From NCBI RefSeq assembly GCF_036322585.1, contig NZ_AP024600.1:496001-560000 (forward strand): 64,000 bases of DNA, written 5' to 3'. Below, one piece after another: positions 51,332-60,628 of this stretch. The stretch comes from Luteolibacter sp. LG18 (lineage in GTDB: Bacteria > Verrucomicrobiota > Verrucomicrobiia > Verrucomicrobiales > Akkermansiaceae). A model generated the notes under the pieces. That model saw nothing but the letters and a program-made list of their open reading frames with translations. It did not search any database and was not told where the DNA came from. A program made the position numbers and the translations under genes. Numbering within the stretch: the first letter of the stretch is position 1; every line of letters begins with the position of its first letter.

Positions 51332-52177
51332 TCACGGCTTGGAAGGCGCGGTCGGAGCCGCGGCAGGAGACGGAGCGGTCAGGTTGGGCTTCTTCCACGG
51401 GGGAATGTCCTGATAGAGGCGGATCACCGGCTGGCGGCTGTTCGGATCCATCGAGGTGATCACCCAGTCCCGTTTGCGGTCGACCGCCTTCCACGATTGG
51501 TTCGCCACGGCCACCCACGCCTCCTTCACGAAGAAGTCCACGCGGGCGTTGTACATGTTCCATTCGTCCACGGCTTTCACCTGGGGATAGAGCTGGGCTC
51601 CCTCCGGTTTGATCGGCGGAAGATCGGCGCCCGCGAGGTTCAGGCGGATGGGAAACGGCGACAGGTTGATCACCCGGGTGCCCCCCATCGGAAACGAATC
51701 CCCGCTGTCATCGAAGCAGAGGGCACGGTACGTCATCGGGTCTCCGGCCGGGGCCGGCAACAGGACGATGGCCTGGCGGGCCACCTTCAGCAGCGGGGCT
51801 TCCGCCACCACCCTCCGCACCGGTTTTCCAGCGGGGCCATCCTCCTCGGTGAAGAAGAAGGCCTTGTCTCCCGGAAAGGTGGTGTCGATCAGGTCCGAGA
51901 AATCGTTGGTATACAGCGGCACCTCGGTTTTGCCCTCCTTGCCTCCCGCCAGCGGGACATACACCTTGGTCATACCCTTGTTGTGGTCGAAGCAAAGGAC
52001 ACGGAAGGAGACGTTGGTGCCCGGGTTCTGGGCGGCGGCGATGAAGGGAAACAAGGCGCAGGCCCAGGCAAGCAACAGCCGGGGCATCGGTACACGGAAA
52101 GGCATGATCTTGATAAAGCGGGTTTGAATGAATTGAGCTGCCGGATGGCTTCTTGTCGACTTCCGATCAGACTTCAT
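51332..52177 (-). CDS. Secreted protein of the pseudopilin couplet (copy 2)
   Basis: A 281-residue protein of unknown function. Its ATG (52177) lies inside the 3' end of the giant pilin-like gene, overlapping by 11 bases. A long basic leader precedes the signal-peptide core RLLLAWACALFPFIAAAQ; internal ATGs at 52105 and 52087 are alternative starts. The body has VSFRVLCFDHNKGMTKVYVPL, then YRALCFDDSGDSF, TRVINLSPFPIRLNLAG and RDWVITSMDPN; the C-terminus is Ala/Pro-rich. The segment around INLSPFPIRL corresponds to IHNYSPVPVAL in copy 3. This indicates a shared beta-sandwich-like domain. Confidence 0.72.
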   Translation of the reverse strand: MKSDRKSTRSHPAAQFIQTRFIKIMPFRVPMPRLLLAWACALFPFIAAAQNPGTNVSFRVLCFDHNKGMTKVYVPLAGGKEGKTEVPLYTNDFSDLIDTTFPGDKAFFFTEEDGPAGKPVRRVVAEAPLLKVARQAIVLLPAPAGDPMTYRALCFDDSGDSFPMGGTRVINLSPFPIRLNLAGADLPPIKPEGAQLYPQVKAVDEWNMYNARVDFFVKEAWVAVANQSWKAVDRKRDWVITSMDPNSRQPVIRLYQDIPPWKKPNLTAPSPAAAPTAPSKP

Positions 52178-55100
52178 CAGGTGACAGCCAGCGGAAGCTG
52201 ATGACCTCGAAACGGCGCCCGAACTTCTGGTTGAGGAGCCCCGAGGATGCGAAGGCCGTCGTGGAAGGCACGGAGGAATCCACGAAGTCGGGGGTGCGCT
52301 GCACCACCGCCTCGCACCACGCGCGGCTGACGATCTCCTTGCCGGTGGAGTCCCGGACTTCCCCGTAGGAGCGGATCCGGAAGGTGTCCGACCTCACGGT
52401 GATGCGGGAACCGATCGCCGAGAGCACGTCGCCCTGGCTGACCTGCCCCGGGCCGCCGGCGGCGCTGTTGCCGATACCGGCCTCCACGGAAGCATAGCCG
52501 TTCAGACCGACCGAGCTGGTGGTGAGTTCGATGCCGTCGGAACTGGAGTTCATGGCGTTGATCGTGGTCTTGTCGATCGCCGCCTGCACGGCCCCCTTGA
52601 CCGCGGTATCGTCGGCACCGGGGTTGCGGTTGACGAAATCGGCGAGGGAAAGGAACGGACCGCGCTTGCGGACCTCCGCCACGATCTGGGTGGCCAGCGA
52701 GCGGATCTCGTCATCCCGCAAGGAGCGGTAACCCTGCCAGCTCAACTGGTGGGATCCCAGCGGGGCACGGTCGATGTTCTTCTCCGAGGGACGGCGCACC
52801 CGCGGCATCACCGAGGTGGCATCCATGCCCGAATCCATTCCGGCACTCGTTTCCATCGAGGCCTTGCGGAGGCCGGCGAGCACCGCCACCCAAGCATCCA
52901 CCGAGGTCGAGTTCACGTTGAAGCCACCATCCAGCGCCAGATAAGCGGCATCCTTCAGGTAACCATCCACGGCGCTGAGGCTGACCGGAACGGTGGTCAA
53001 GCCCGGGTTGAAGAGCCCGACCCGCTGGTTCGGCAGCCGGACCTTGCCCGCGAAGAAGTCAGTCATCAGGGTCTTGGCCGTCTTGGTGCTGCCCGAGTAC
53101 ATGGGGCCCATCTGGTCGGCGATGGTGGAGAGGAAGCACGAATCCCACAACGCCTCGTTGGCGAGCCAGGTATGGTCGATCATCGGGGTGCCATCCGTCC
53201 AGCCGCGGGTGATGCCGGCGGTGCCGATCGAAGGATGGGCTCTCGATTCACCGACCGTGTAGGTGACGCGGGGCATGAAGCCGGAGCCCGCCAGGTTCGC
53301 GTGGCGGAACTGGGCCAGAGACTGGAGCGGAGCGATCGGAATCTCGTAGAAGGTGGCACGGGGAGTCCCGTTCCGGGCACCGTTGCCACCGAAGAAGTAG
53401 GCTTCCTCGTTGGTGCGGTTTTCCTCGATCGCCGCATTGCCGTTCCGGATCGGCATCATCACGATCTCCAGCGGCACGGCTCCGATCGGGTCCTTGTTGG
53501 CGTTGAGATCGATGTCGGCCACGTTCGCCAGCGGGCTGCTGTCGGCGATGGTGCGGCTCGGCACGAACGATTCCATCGTGGTCTTGGCCGCGATGCTGAA
53601 GATCAGGAAGGGCTTCGGGTTGACGTAAGCGCTCACCGCAGTGGTTCCCGCCTCATAGAGGTCGGCACCCTTGATGGGCTTGTCCGCGGGCAGCTTCGGA
53701 TAGGTCTCCGGGAAGGTGCGGGCAGACGGGAAGCGCAGCGAGGTGCCCGATTGGACGAGCTTGGTGAGCTGGGGAATGTCCCCGTACTTGAGCAGCATCG
53801 CACCACACTGCAGGTTGCCGGTCCCTTTCACCAACGAGACGTCGACAGCGAAGGACTTCGTGGAAGTGTTCGGAGCCGTGGGGCCGAACTCGACGCTGAG
53901 GCTGTCGGACGGGGCAACTCCGATCAACCCCTCGCTCCAAAGGCGCAGGGCTCCCAAGGTTGCCTCACTGGCAGTATCGCGCTGCGCCTTGGGTGCCAGC
54001 CAGTCGACGTCGAATCCCGCGCCCGAGGTCGGGGGGGCCATGAGCTTCGGCCCCATGTTGAAATCCTGGGTGAATTTATTCCGCCAATCGAAAAGGTTGT
54101 TGCCGTCCGCGGTGCCGCCTGCCTGCTCGTCATTCCATGTCCAAGAGGAAGGCACCCGCGGAGTGCCGAAGATTTTGGTCTGACCCGGCTCCAGCATCAT
54201 CGATCCGCCGCCGCTGACGGTTTTCATCAGGGTGAAACTGAAGGTTTTGCTGGCAGACGTGGAGTTCTCGGTGGAAGTGAACATCTGACAAAACGGGACC
54301 AAACTCTTGGTCACCGGACTGCCATTGACCCAAAATCTCATGCCTATCGGCAAATCTTTGAACGTAACCTTCAACCCCTCGAACGAAACGGGAACATTGT
54401 AAGGATTGTGAAGCGTCACCACTGGCAAATACTGCATGTGGAGGAGCTTGTTGCCTGCTGCACGAGCATTGTCTCGACCGCTGCCCTTACCGCCGCCGTG
54501 GATGTCCCGGGTGATCAGCGAGAAGATGATGTCCGCGCGCACGAGGGTCGGCACCAGAACCGGATCCTGTGGAAGCACCGGCGTGACCGCCGTAGCACCG
54601 GCGGCCGCCTTCAAATTGTAGCTGGTCGGCACGTCCGCCGCCACGCCCATCCCGGAGAGATCGGATGCCCCCGTTTTGACGTTGGTGAGCTTCTTGTAGA
54701 GATTGTGGTAACCGTAGAGCAGCGACCAGTAAGGGTCCGAGGAGTACTGGTTGCTCGTGACATTGGAGCTCTTGTAGAGCGGCGTGGTGCCGAAGGGGTT
54801 GGTGGTCTGGCTGAACGCCAGGCTGAGGTCCTTCTTGAAGCCACCGTTGACCGGGTCGGTGAACAGCGAGCGCGAATACACCGTGAGGTCCGGGCTGAAT
54901 GGAGTCATCGCCTCCTTCGGAACGGTCGTGAGCAATTGCAGGCTCTTCGTCGTCGCCCATTTCACGGACTCGCTTTCCGTGGGCGAGGTCATCTTGTCGA
55001 GGCCCTCGATCGCCGCGATCCCGTCGGTGGGAGGGGCTCCGGCCCGCAGGATGTTGTCAGCCACGACGGAGGTGCCGGCTTTCGAGAAGCTGTTCACCTT

Positions 55101-55700
55101 CGATTTGACGCTTTCGTCCAAGACAGCCCATGCGTAGGAGGCCTTCGTCGTTCCGATGTTCACCGGAGTCGACATCACGGAAATCCGCTGGTCGTCCTTC
55201 TTCAACTGCTGGCGCTGTCCCAGGGAACCGTCTCCCAGCAACTGAACCGAATTGTTGGTGCCAGCCTTCACGAGGGGTGGAGCCTTCATCACGGAGGCGG
55301 GAAGACCATCCGGCGAAGACAGCAGCCACTCCTTGAACCGCTTGTCCCGCTCCGCGCGGGTGCGCGAGGTGGGAGTCAACACGGTGGTGGTGTCCCACGA
55401 ACTCCAGACCCCGGTCACACCACTGGGATTGGTCGCGGCGACGATCGATGCCGGAGCGGTGATCGCCTTGTCGGTACCTGCCGTTTTTTGAAGTTCGCCG
55501 ATCGCCAGCATGAGGGCCAAACGCGCATTCGCACGGGCTTGTTGGCGGGCTTCCGTGCGAGTCGAACTTCGCAGGCTGATCGCGGACATGCTCAACAGAC
55601 CCAACGCGAGGCCCGCGAGCAACACCATGACCGTTAATGTGATTACAAGCGCGAAGCCGCGTTTGCGAACCGACCGTTTGGGTTGTGACGGAGTTCTCAT
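52167..55700 (-). CDS. Giant pilin-like protein, Verru_Chthon cassette A / GspK-PilX-like (copy 2)
   Basis: A 1177-residue protein. The leader MRTPSQPKRSVRKRG is followed by predicted cleavage Gly15^Phe16 and the helix FALVITLTVMVLLAGLALGLLS, again without Glu at +5. Then come QARANARLALMLAIGELQ, a long beta-rich middle region, and the conserved C-terminal blocks LRDDEIRSLATQIVAEVR, GPFLSLADFVNRN, ITVRSDTFRIRSYGEVRD, SRAWCEAVVQRTPDFVD and FRWLSPDEV. The block order equals that of copies 1 and 3, while the central 700 residues are much less similar. ATG 55700 gives the short basic leader expected of a prepilin. Confidence 0.75.
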   Translation of the reverse strand: MRTPSQPKRSVRKRGFALVITLTVMVLLAGLALGLLSMSAISLRSSTRTEARQQARANARLALMLAIGELQKTAGTDKAITAPASIVAATNPSGVTGVWSSWDTTTVLTPTSRTRAERDKRFKEWLLSSPDGLPASVMKAPPLVKAGTNNSVQLLGDGSLGQRQQLKKDDQRISVMSTPVNIGTTKASYAWAVLDESVKSKVNSFSKAGTSVVADNILRAGAPPTDGIAAIEGLDKMTSPTESESVKWATTKSLQLLTTVPKEAMTPFSPDLTVYSRSLFTDPVNGGFKKDLSLAFSQTTNPFGTTPLYKSSNVTSNQYSSDPYWSLLYGYHNLYKKLTNVKTGASDLSGMGVAADVPTSYNLKAAAGATAVTPVLPQDPVLVPTLVRADIIFSLITRDIHGGGKGSGRDNARAAGNKLLHMQYLPVVTLHNPYNVPVSFEGLKVTFKDLPIGMRFWVNGSPVTKSLVPFCQMFTSTENSTSASKTFSFTLMKTVSGGGSMMLEPGQTKIFGTPRVPSSWTWNDEQAGGTADGNNLFDWRNKFTQDFNMGPKLMAPPTSGAGFDVDWLAPKAQRDTASEATLGALRLWSEGLIGVAPSDSLSVEFGPTAPNTSTKSFAVDVSLVKGTGNLQCGAMLLKYGDIPQLTKLVQSGTSLRFPSARTFPETYPKLPADKPIKGADLYEAGTTAVSAYVNPKPFLIFSIAAKTTMESFVPSRTIADSSPLANVADIDLNANKDPIGAVPLEIVMMPIRNGNAAIEENRTNEEAYFFGGNGARNGTPRATFYEIPIAPLQSLAQFRHANLAGSGFMPRVTYTVGESRAHPSIGTAGITRGWTDGTPMIDHTWLANEALWDSCFLSTIADQMGPMYSGSTKTAKTLMTDFFAGKVRLPNQRVGLFNPGLTTVPVSLSAVDGYLKDAAYLALDGGFNVNSTSVDAWVAVLAGLRKASMETSAGMDSGMDATSVMPRVRRPSEKNIDRAPLGSHQLSWQGYRSLRDDEIRSLATQIVAEVRKRGPFLSLADFVNRNPGADDTAVKGAVQAAIDKTTINAMNSSSDGIELTTSSVGLNGYASVEAGIGNSAAGGPGQVSQGDVLSAIGSRITVRSDTFRIRSYGEVRDSTGKEIVSRAWCEAVVQRTPDFVDSSVPSTTAFASSGLLNQKFGRRFEVISFRWLSPDEV

Positions 55701-56065
55701 ACCAATTTTCTGAAAATCAAAGCGCAATGAACAAGTACAGGGTAATGCACCTCCAACCTATTCGCCCCGCCGAGCCCCATCGTCAATACATTTGATATTC
55801 ACCCACTCAAACGGATTGGGTGCCTCACCGTGAATTCCAGTCCACTTGCGGCGGGAGCAAAATGCATCTCACTCATTTCCAAAACTTTTCCAGGAAACTT
55901 TGTTTCCCTTTAGGACTCCCCTCCCACCCAAAATAAAAAGAGCGGTTTTTGAATTCTCCATGCCACAACGCTCCCCACCCAACATGGCTATTTTTGCATT
56001 CAATAACGCATGCAACAAAAAAGCCGCGTGGAGAACCACGCGGCTCTGGAAAACGGAATCTCTGC
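55701..56065. promoter_or_regulatory. Intergenic region upstream of giant pilin-like copy 2
   Basis: 365 bases without a gene and with lower GC than the surroundings. It contains the terminator of the preceding couplet (56016-56045) and a small palindrome GGAAAC-TTT-GTTTCC (55893-55907). It presumably holds the promoter of copy 2: a possible TTGACG (minus strand, near 55790) has no convincing -10 partner. I see no small gene or RNA here. Confidence 0.35.
56016..56045 (-). terminator. Intrinsic terminator of couplet copy 3
   Basis: A perfect 10-bp stem AGCCGCGTGG/CCACGCGGCT with loop AGAA, followed on the minus strand by six T. It is 21 bases past the stop of the secreted-protein gene. Confidence 0.88.
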
Positions 56066-56839
56066 CTAGGGAGCCGGCGCTTCCTTTTGGCGACGGAGGA
56101 CGACCGCTTGCAAGAACCCCGAGCGAGTGCCGTTGGTGCCGGTGAAGTAGCCGGAATCACTCTTGAGAATGATCATCTGGGCCTGCTCGTCGTCTCCCAC
56201 GCGCAGGATGTTGTTCTCCTGCATCTTCCACTGCCCTTGGTCTTGGTATGCGAGCTCGTAGATCACCTGGTGGTTGTTCGGCGCGGTCACCATCGATTCC
56301 CGGCCCTTCAACTCCTTGGGAGGCGCGCCATTGCAGCGCAGGGCGACAGGAACCGGGCTGTAGTTGTGAATGCGCAGCTTGCCGGGAGGCAGTTTCGACG
56401 GATCGTCGTCAATCACCACCGCGCGGAAGGTGTGGTCTTGGGCCGGAGCCAGCAGGATCGTCACGCGTTTCGAATCCGCTGGCAACTGGGCCAGGGCGAC
56501 CAGATCCGGCTTCTCCTTCCGCAATGCGAGCAGTTCGGGCGGGATCGCATCCTTGATCACCGCCTCCTTGCTGTCCGCGGGAACCGTCTGCACCCCCGCC
56601 CGCTGGTAGATCTCCAGGACGTTCGATCCGGAGTAGGCGATGTCCTTGGAATACTGGAAGGCGAGCGCGGTGACTTCGTCGTTCTTGCTGCCAGCCTTGA
56701 TCGAGAGGCCGGGGATGTCATTTCCCCAGGCGACGAGATCGATCTTGAGGGAGACGGTGTTGTTCTGGGCAGAAGCGCGGGAGGCGAGAAGGAATAGCGC
56801 CGCCATCATGGTGGCGCGGAAGAGGGATTCAGATTTCAT
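56066..56839 (-). CDS. Secreted protein of the pseudopilin couplet (copy 3)
   Basis: A 257-residue protein of unknown function. It has a clear signal peptide (MKSESLFRATMMAALFLLASRASAQ, cleavage after about residue 24). The body includes LKIDLVAWGNDIPGLSIKAG, VTILLAPAQDHTFRAVVIDDD, KLRIHNYSPVPVALRCNG and NILRVGDDEQAQMIILKS. The start codon lies within the last codons of the giant gene (11-base overlap), in the same relative position as copy 2. Like its paralogues, it has no pilin leader, so it would leave by the Sec route and might be the cargo or periplasmic partner of the giant protein. Confidence 0.75.
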   Translation of the reverse strand: MKSESLFRATMMAALFLLASRASAQNNTVSLKIDLVAWGNDIPGLSIKAGSKNDEVTALAFQYSKDIAYSGSNVLEIYQRAGVQTVPADSKEAVIKDAIPPELLALRKEKPDLVALAQLPADSKRVTILLAPAQDHTFRAVVIDDDPSKLPPGKLRIHNYSPVPVALRCNGAPPKELKGRESMVTAPNNHQVIYELAYQDQGQWKMQENNILRVGDDEQAQMIILKSDSGYFTGTNGTRSGFLQAVVLRRQKEAPAP

Positions 56840-59800
56840 CGGATTTGAGCCAGCGGAAGGAGACGACGGAGAATTGGCGGCCGAACGAGCGGTTCACGGC
56901 GGTAAGGGACGGGCCACGGTCGGAAGGGGCATTCGCTCCGTCCACGTAGGATGGCAGGCGCTGGACGATCGCCTCGCACCACGCGCGGGCGGTGGTCGTG
57001 CCGGACTGGGCATCCACGGCTTCGCCGTAGGCACGGATCCGGAAGGTGTCCGAGCGGGCGGAGATAGAGGATCCAATCACCTGCAGGACATCCGCCTGGG
57101 TCACCCAGCCGGGAATGCCGGTAGAGCGGAAACCCTGTTCGCCCTTCAGGGCTGGATCGGTGAGCAGACCACGGTCCGCAACGATGCTGGCCACGGTGCC
57201 GGGATTCAAATCCTGGGAGCTGGTGGACCAATCGTAGGCCGTATTGGGCAACCCGGTCGGCCTGCCGCCCGCCATGTCGGCCCGCGGGGCAGGGCCTTCC
57301 GCCTGGAGCGCCAGAGCATCCGTCGACACGGTGCCGACGCCCGAACCGGTCGTGCGGATGTCGCTGAACGCGGAAGCGGATCCGTCCGGCTTGATGTTCG
57401 CGCCGCCTTCATCGAGGGCCCGCTGGAGCGCGCCGCTGCGGCCCATGACGTTTTTGTCCGAGGCGATCCCGCCGCTCAGATCAACCAGCGCTCGGTTCAC
57501 GAACTGGGACACGGAGACGAACGGACCACGCAGGCGCACCTGTTTGACGATCTCCTCTGCGATCGTGTCGATCTGTGCGTCGGTGAGACGGCGGAACCCG
57601 GAATAGGAGTCATCGCCCGAACCGGTGGGCGGTGTGACACCCGCGGTGATCTGCTCGAGGCTGCGCGGATAAAGGGCATCCGTGGAACCGCCGCCAGCCG
57701 CATGGTTCCGGAACTTGCTGCCCGCAAGCAATGCCTTCCACGCCGCTTTCTCGGTGCAGTTGATGTTGAAGGATCCGCTCACCAGCAGATGTCCGGCGGA
57801 GCGGAGGCCGGTGAGGAGTTCCGGCGATTGATCGCTCCCGGCGACCTTCACCAGCGTCTTGTTCAAGGGCTCAGTGCCGCCGGTGCGGGGGATGGTCGAG
57901 AAGTAATAGCCATCCCACAGCGCCGTGTTCAGCAGGTAGGAGAGGTCGTAGTAGTTCTGCGTGGTGGTGGAGGTGCTGGTATATCCGTTCGGCACGATCA
58001 CGTAATCGGTCCGCGACTGGACGGTGGCGGAGCGCTTCACGAATGGCGTGGCGTAGGAATTCCCCACCGCGTTGCCGGGCTGGTGGCCGACGGAGACAAA
58101 CAGGTCATCCGCGGTCAGGTCCGCGTGCTGGAACTGGGAGAGCGACACGAGCGTCTGCTGCGGGCTGAACAGCACCGTCTTCCGGGACTTGAACGGCGAG
58201 CCACCCCATCCGATCGGAGTCACCGCGAGGTTTCGCGCGAAGGCGGTTCCAGCATCGCCACCGGGTGGAGACCAAGGCAGCATGCTCTTTGCATCCGTGC
58301 TTTCCATGAAATACGGAGGGGGATTGTAGGAGGTGATCGGCTTGCGGAAACGGGTGGCCTGGACATTGAAGTCGGCGAAGGTCCGCAGGGTGGATCCGCG
58401 CAGGCCCAGGTAGTTCGAAGGCAAGAGCGGCAGCACCGATTCGTAATCCGCGCCTGGCTGGCTGAGCTGGAAGCTGTACTGCATCAGCGGGAACGCCTTG
58501 GTCATCGCGCTGGTGCCGCCCGGCGCGCGGGTGGCGTCGATCGTACGCTGGTAGGCACTGAAATTGGCGTTATCCAACTCGAAGCGCTCGAGCCGCCGCA
58601 GCACCTCCGTGGTGGAACCCGCGGGCCGCAATTCGACGCAGAGCGGCGAGGTGATCGTGCTCTCCCGCACATCCAGGCGGACCCCCGGACCGTTCGAGCT
58701 GCCATGCTCGAGTTGGATGGAGTTTTCGAAATTCAAGGGATCACTCGTTTCGAAGGGCCCCATGCCGACGGTGAACGTGCCGGTGCCGGTGGCGCGTGGG
58801 GCCGGGGCGGTCATGGTGTAGGCCTTGGCCTCTCCTGGAGCCAATTCACCCGCAGGGATCTGGAACAACGCCCCATTGAACACGGCGGAGTGCCCGGAAT
58901 TCATCGGGAGGAACGCGGGCTGGCCGGCGGCCTCCCAAATGCAGCTCGGGTGGTAGCTGGTGGAGTAGCCGGCGGGCATCTCGCACTTCAGCTCCACATC
59001 CAGCTTGGTGTTCCATTTCAGAGGGAACGGATAGGGATTGGCCAAGGCGATCGCGATCTTGCCGCAGGGGTAGATCTTGAAGTTCGGGGCGGTGATGGGC
59101 ACCAGCTTCGCACCCATCAGTATCCGCAGGTCGCTGATCACGGGCGCAACGGCGTAGTCAGTGTCTCTGGCGGCGGCCTTACACGCGATGCCGCTGCTGG
59201 ACGACGCGTAGGCGTCCTTGAAGTCTTTCAGCCGGTCCCACTTCGGCCCCTTGATCGAGGGCGCAATGGACTGGGGAATGATGTTCCGGTTCGCCACCGG
59301 GGAATTGGTGACGTTCGCCTCGGCCGCGGAAGGCAGGGAACCGGCGAGGTAGGCGGTGAGATCGAGTTTCAGGCCGCCGCCCACCGTGTTGGAAAGCACG
59401 CCGAAGCTGTCACTGGTGGCCGCATGGAACACCTGACCCAACGGTCCGCCCGCGATATTGTTCAGAGTGGGTGCCAGGAGCTCACCCTGGGTGACGGTCA
59501 CCAGCTTGGTGAGGGACATGTCCGCCCCGCCCGCGGGAACCGGATAGCCGGTCAAGCCCGCGACCTCCCAACCGCGCCGCATCGAACTGAGATTGGCATA
59601 CGAGGCCACCGCGCTGGCCGCATCTCCCGCTGGCTGGTTGATCCGGACTTTGACACCCTCGTCCCCCACCCACCAGCCGTAACGGCCGTTCGGTTGCGAG
59701 ATTCCCTTCCCGTCGGTGCTGATCGGCACCAGCGGCGCGCTGACGAAATGGGGCAGGTTGGCGGCATTCGCCTGGCCGACGGTGGCCGCGCCCACCAGTA

Positions 59801-60419
59801 CGACCGCTTTCCGGGCATCGGAAACCGCGCCGCTGCCTCCAACCGCCGCCACGGCGGAGGCCGGAGTGACCATCGAGGCGGGATTAGCGGCCTCGTTGCC
59901 ACTGACCAGCCACTGCACGAACGAGGGCGACGGGGTCTTGGTGTAGATCTCGACCTCCGGGTTGGTGGTGTTGCTGTTCTTCCAAACGCCGGTCCAGTAA
60001 CGGGTCCCCTGCTGCACGGAGCTCAATCCCTTGGCTTGGCCGGTCACCGAGGTGTTGTTCTGCGGGCTGGCACCAACTCCGAGGGAGGAACCGTTGGCGG
60101 CCCCGGCGATGTCCGCGGTGGCGGTCACCCGCTGATCCGGGCCGACCTGCTTCTGGAGCTCCGCCAGCGCCAGCATCATCGCCAGACGCGCATTCTGGCG
60201 GGCGGTGGCCATCGCGGTGGTGGCTCCGCTCTGACGCAGCGTGATGGAGGAAAGCGATAGCAGACCGAGCGCGAGCGTGGCCAGCAGCACCATGATCAGG
60301 AGCACGACGATCAGAGCAAATCCACCCGATTTCCCCGATTGAAGCCGCTTGGATTTACTTGGATTTGAACCAAGTCCTTTCTCCACTTTCAGCCACCGAA
60401 CAACAAATGAACCACTCAT
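56829..60419 (-). CDS. Giant pilin-like protein, Verru_Chthon cassette A / GspK-PilX-like (copy 3)
   Basis: A 1196-residue protein. A basic leader of about 33 residues ends SGKSGG^F (Gly33-Phe34), followed by FALIVVLLIMVLLATLALGLLS, without Glu at +5. ATARQNARLAMMLALAELQ follows directly. C-terminal blocks: LTDAQIDTIAEEIVKQVR, GPFVSVSQFVNRA, ISARSDTFRIRAYGEAVD, ARAWCEAIVQRLPSYVD and FRWLKSDEI. GTG 60389 is an alternative start with a shorter leader. Together with the secreted gene it forms a two-gene operon ending in a terminator. Confidence 0.75.
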   Translation of the reverse strand: MSGSFVVRWLKVEKGLGSNPSKSKRLQSGKSGGFALIVVLLIMVLLATLALGLLSLSSITLRQSGATTAMATARQNARLAMMLALAELQKQVGPDQRVTATADIAGAANGSSLGVGASPQNNTSVTGQAKGLSSVQQGTRYWTGVWKNSNTTNPEVEIYTKTPSPSFVQWLVSGNEAANPASMVTPASAVAAVGGSGAVSDARKAVVLVGAATVGQANAANLPHFVSAPLVPISTDGKGISQPNGRYGWWVGDEGVKVRINQPAGDAASAVASYANLSSMRRGWEVAGLTGYPVPAGGADMSLTKLVTVTQGELLAPTLNNIAGGPLGQVFHAATSDSFGVLSNTVGGGLKLDLTAYLAGSLPSAAEANVTNSPVANRNIIPQSIAPSIKGPKWDRLKDFKDAYASSSSGIACKAAARDTDYAVAPVISDLRILMGAKLVPITAPNFKIYPCGKIAIALANPYPFPLKWNTKLDVELKCEMPAGYSTSYHPSCIWEAAGQPAFLPMNSGHSAVFNGALFQIPAGELAPGEAKAYTMTAPAPRATGTGTFTVGMGPFETSDPLNFENSIQLEHGSSNGPGVRLDVRESTITSPLCVELRPAGSTTEVLRRLERFELDNANFSAYQRTIDATRAPGGTSAMTKAFPLMQYSFQLSQPGADYESVLPLLPSNYLGLRGSTLRTFADFNVQATRFRKPITSYNPPPYFMESTDAKSMLPWSPPGGDAGTAFARNLAVTPIGWGGSPFKSRKTVLFSPQQTLVSLSQFQHADLTADDLFVSVGHQPGNAVGNSYATPFVKRSATVQSRTDYVIVPNGYTSTSTTTQNYYDLSYLLNTALWDGYYFSTIPRTGGTEPLNKTLVKVAGSDQSPELLTGLRSAGHLLVSGSFNINCTEKAAWKALLAGSKFRNHAAGGGSTDALYPRSLEQITAGVTPPTGSGDDSYSGFRRLTDAQIDTIAEEIVKQVRLRGPFVSVSQFVNRALVDLSGGIASDKNVMGRSGALQRALDEGGANIKPDGSASAFSDIRTTGSGVGTVSTDALALQAEGPAPRADMAGGRPTGLPNTAYDWSTSSQDLNPGTVASIVADRGLLTDPALKGEQGFRSTGIPGWVTQADVLQVIGSSISARSDTFRIRAYGEAVDAQSGTTTARAWCEAIVQRLPSYVDGANAPSDRGPSLTAVNRSFGRQFSVVSFRWLKSDEI

Positions 60420-60628
60420 AACCACACAAATCCACATAAACGCAGATTAGGTCAATCATTTAGTGGCCAAAGTATTTACATGGATTCTGCAGAGGCTGGA
60501 CAATCCTTGAAATGCCAAGGATTCACTTGGGTTTTGTCGGCATTACTCCCGACGCAAAAAACGCCACCCTGAAGACCCAGGGTGGCGTTTTTTTCGAGAA
60601 TCCTTTCCGGGCAAGCCGGAGGAAGAAA
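60420..60628. other. Intergenic region with a dispersed-repeat fragment and terminator
   Basis: 209 bases without a gene. At 60420-60450 a stretch AACCACACAAATCC...ACGCAGATT resembles the repeat arm at 1847-1871. A promoter for giant copy 3 must lie here but is not obvious. The right half holds the aminotransferase terminator. Confidence 0.4.
60556..60594 (-). terminator. Intrinsic terminator of the aspartate aminotransferase gene
   Basis: A perfect 11-bp stem ACGCCACCCTG/CAGGGTGGCGT with a 6-base loop. It has six T on the minus strand and seven T on the plus strand, so it can work in both directions. It lies 35 bases after the aminotransferase stop. Confidence 0.9.

Noticed and set aside
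56640-60260. A 1206-codon open frame on the plus strand opposite giant pilin-like copy 3
   Set aside because: It is an antisense shadow of a GC-rich gene: the product is Arg/Gly/His-rich with no domain, while the minus strand has a coherent prepilin leader and conserved C-terminal blocks. The same holds for the long plus-strand frames opposite copies 1 (28693-31563) and 2 (52749-55637).
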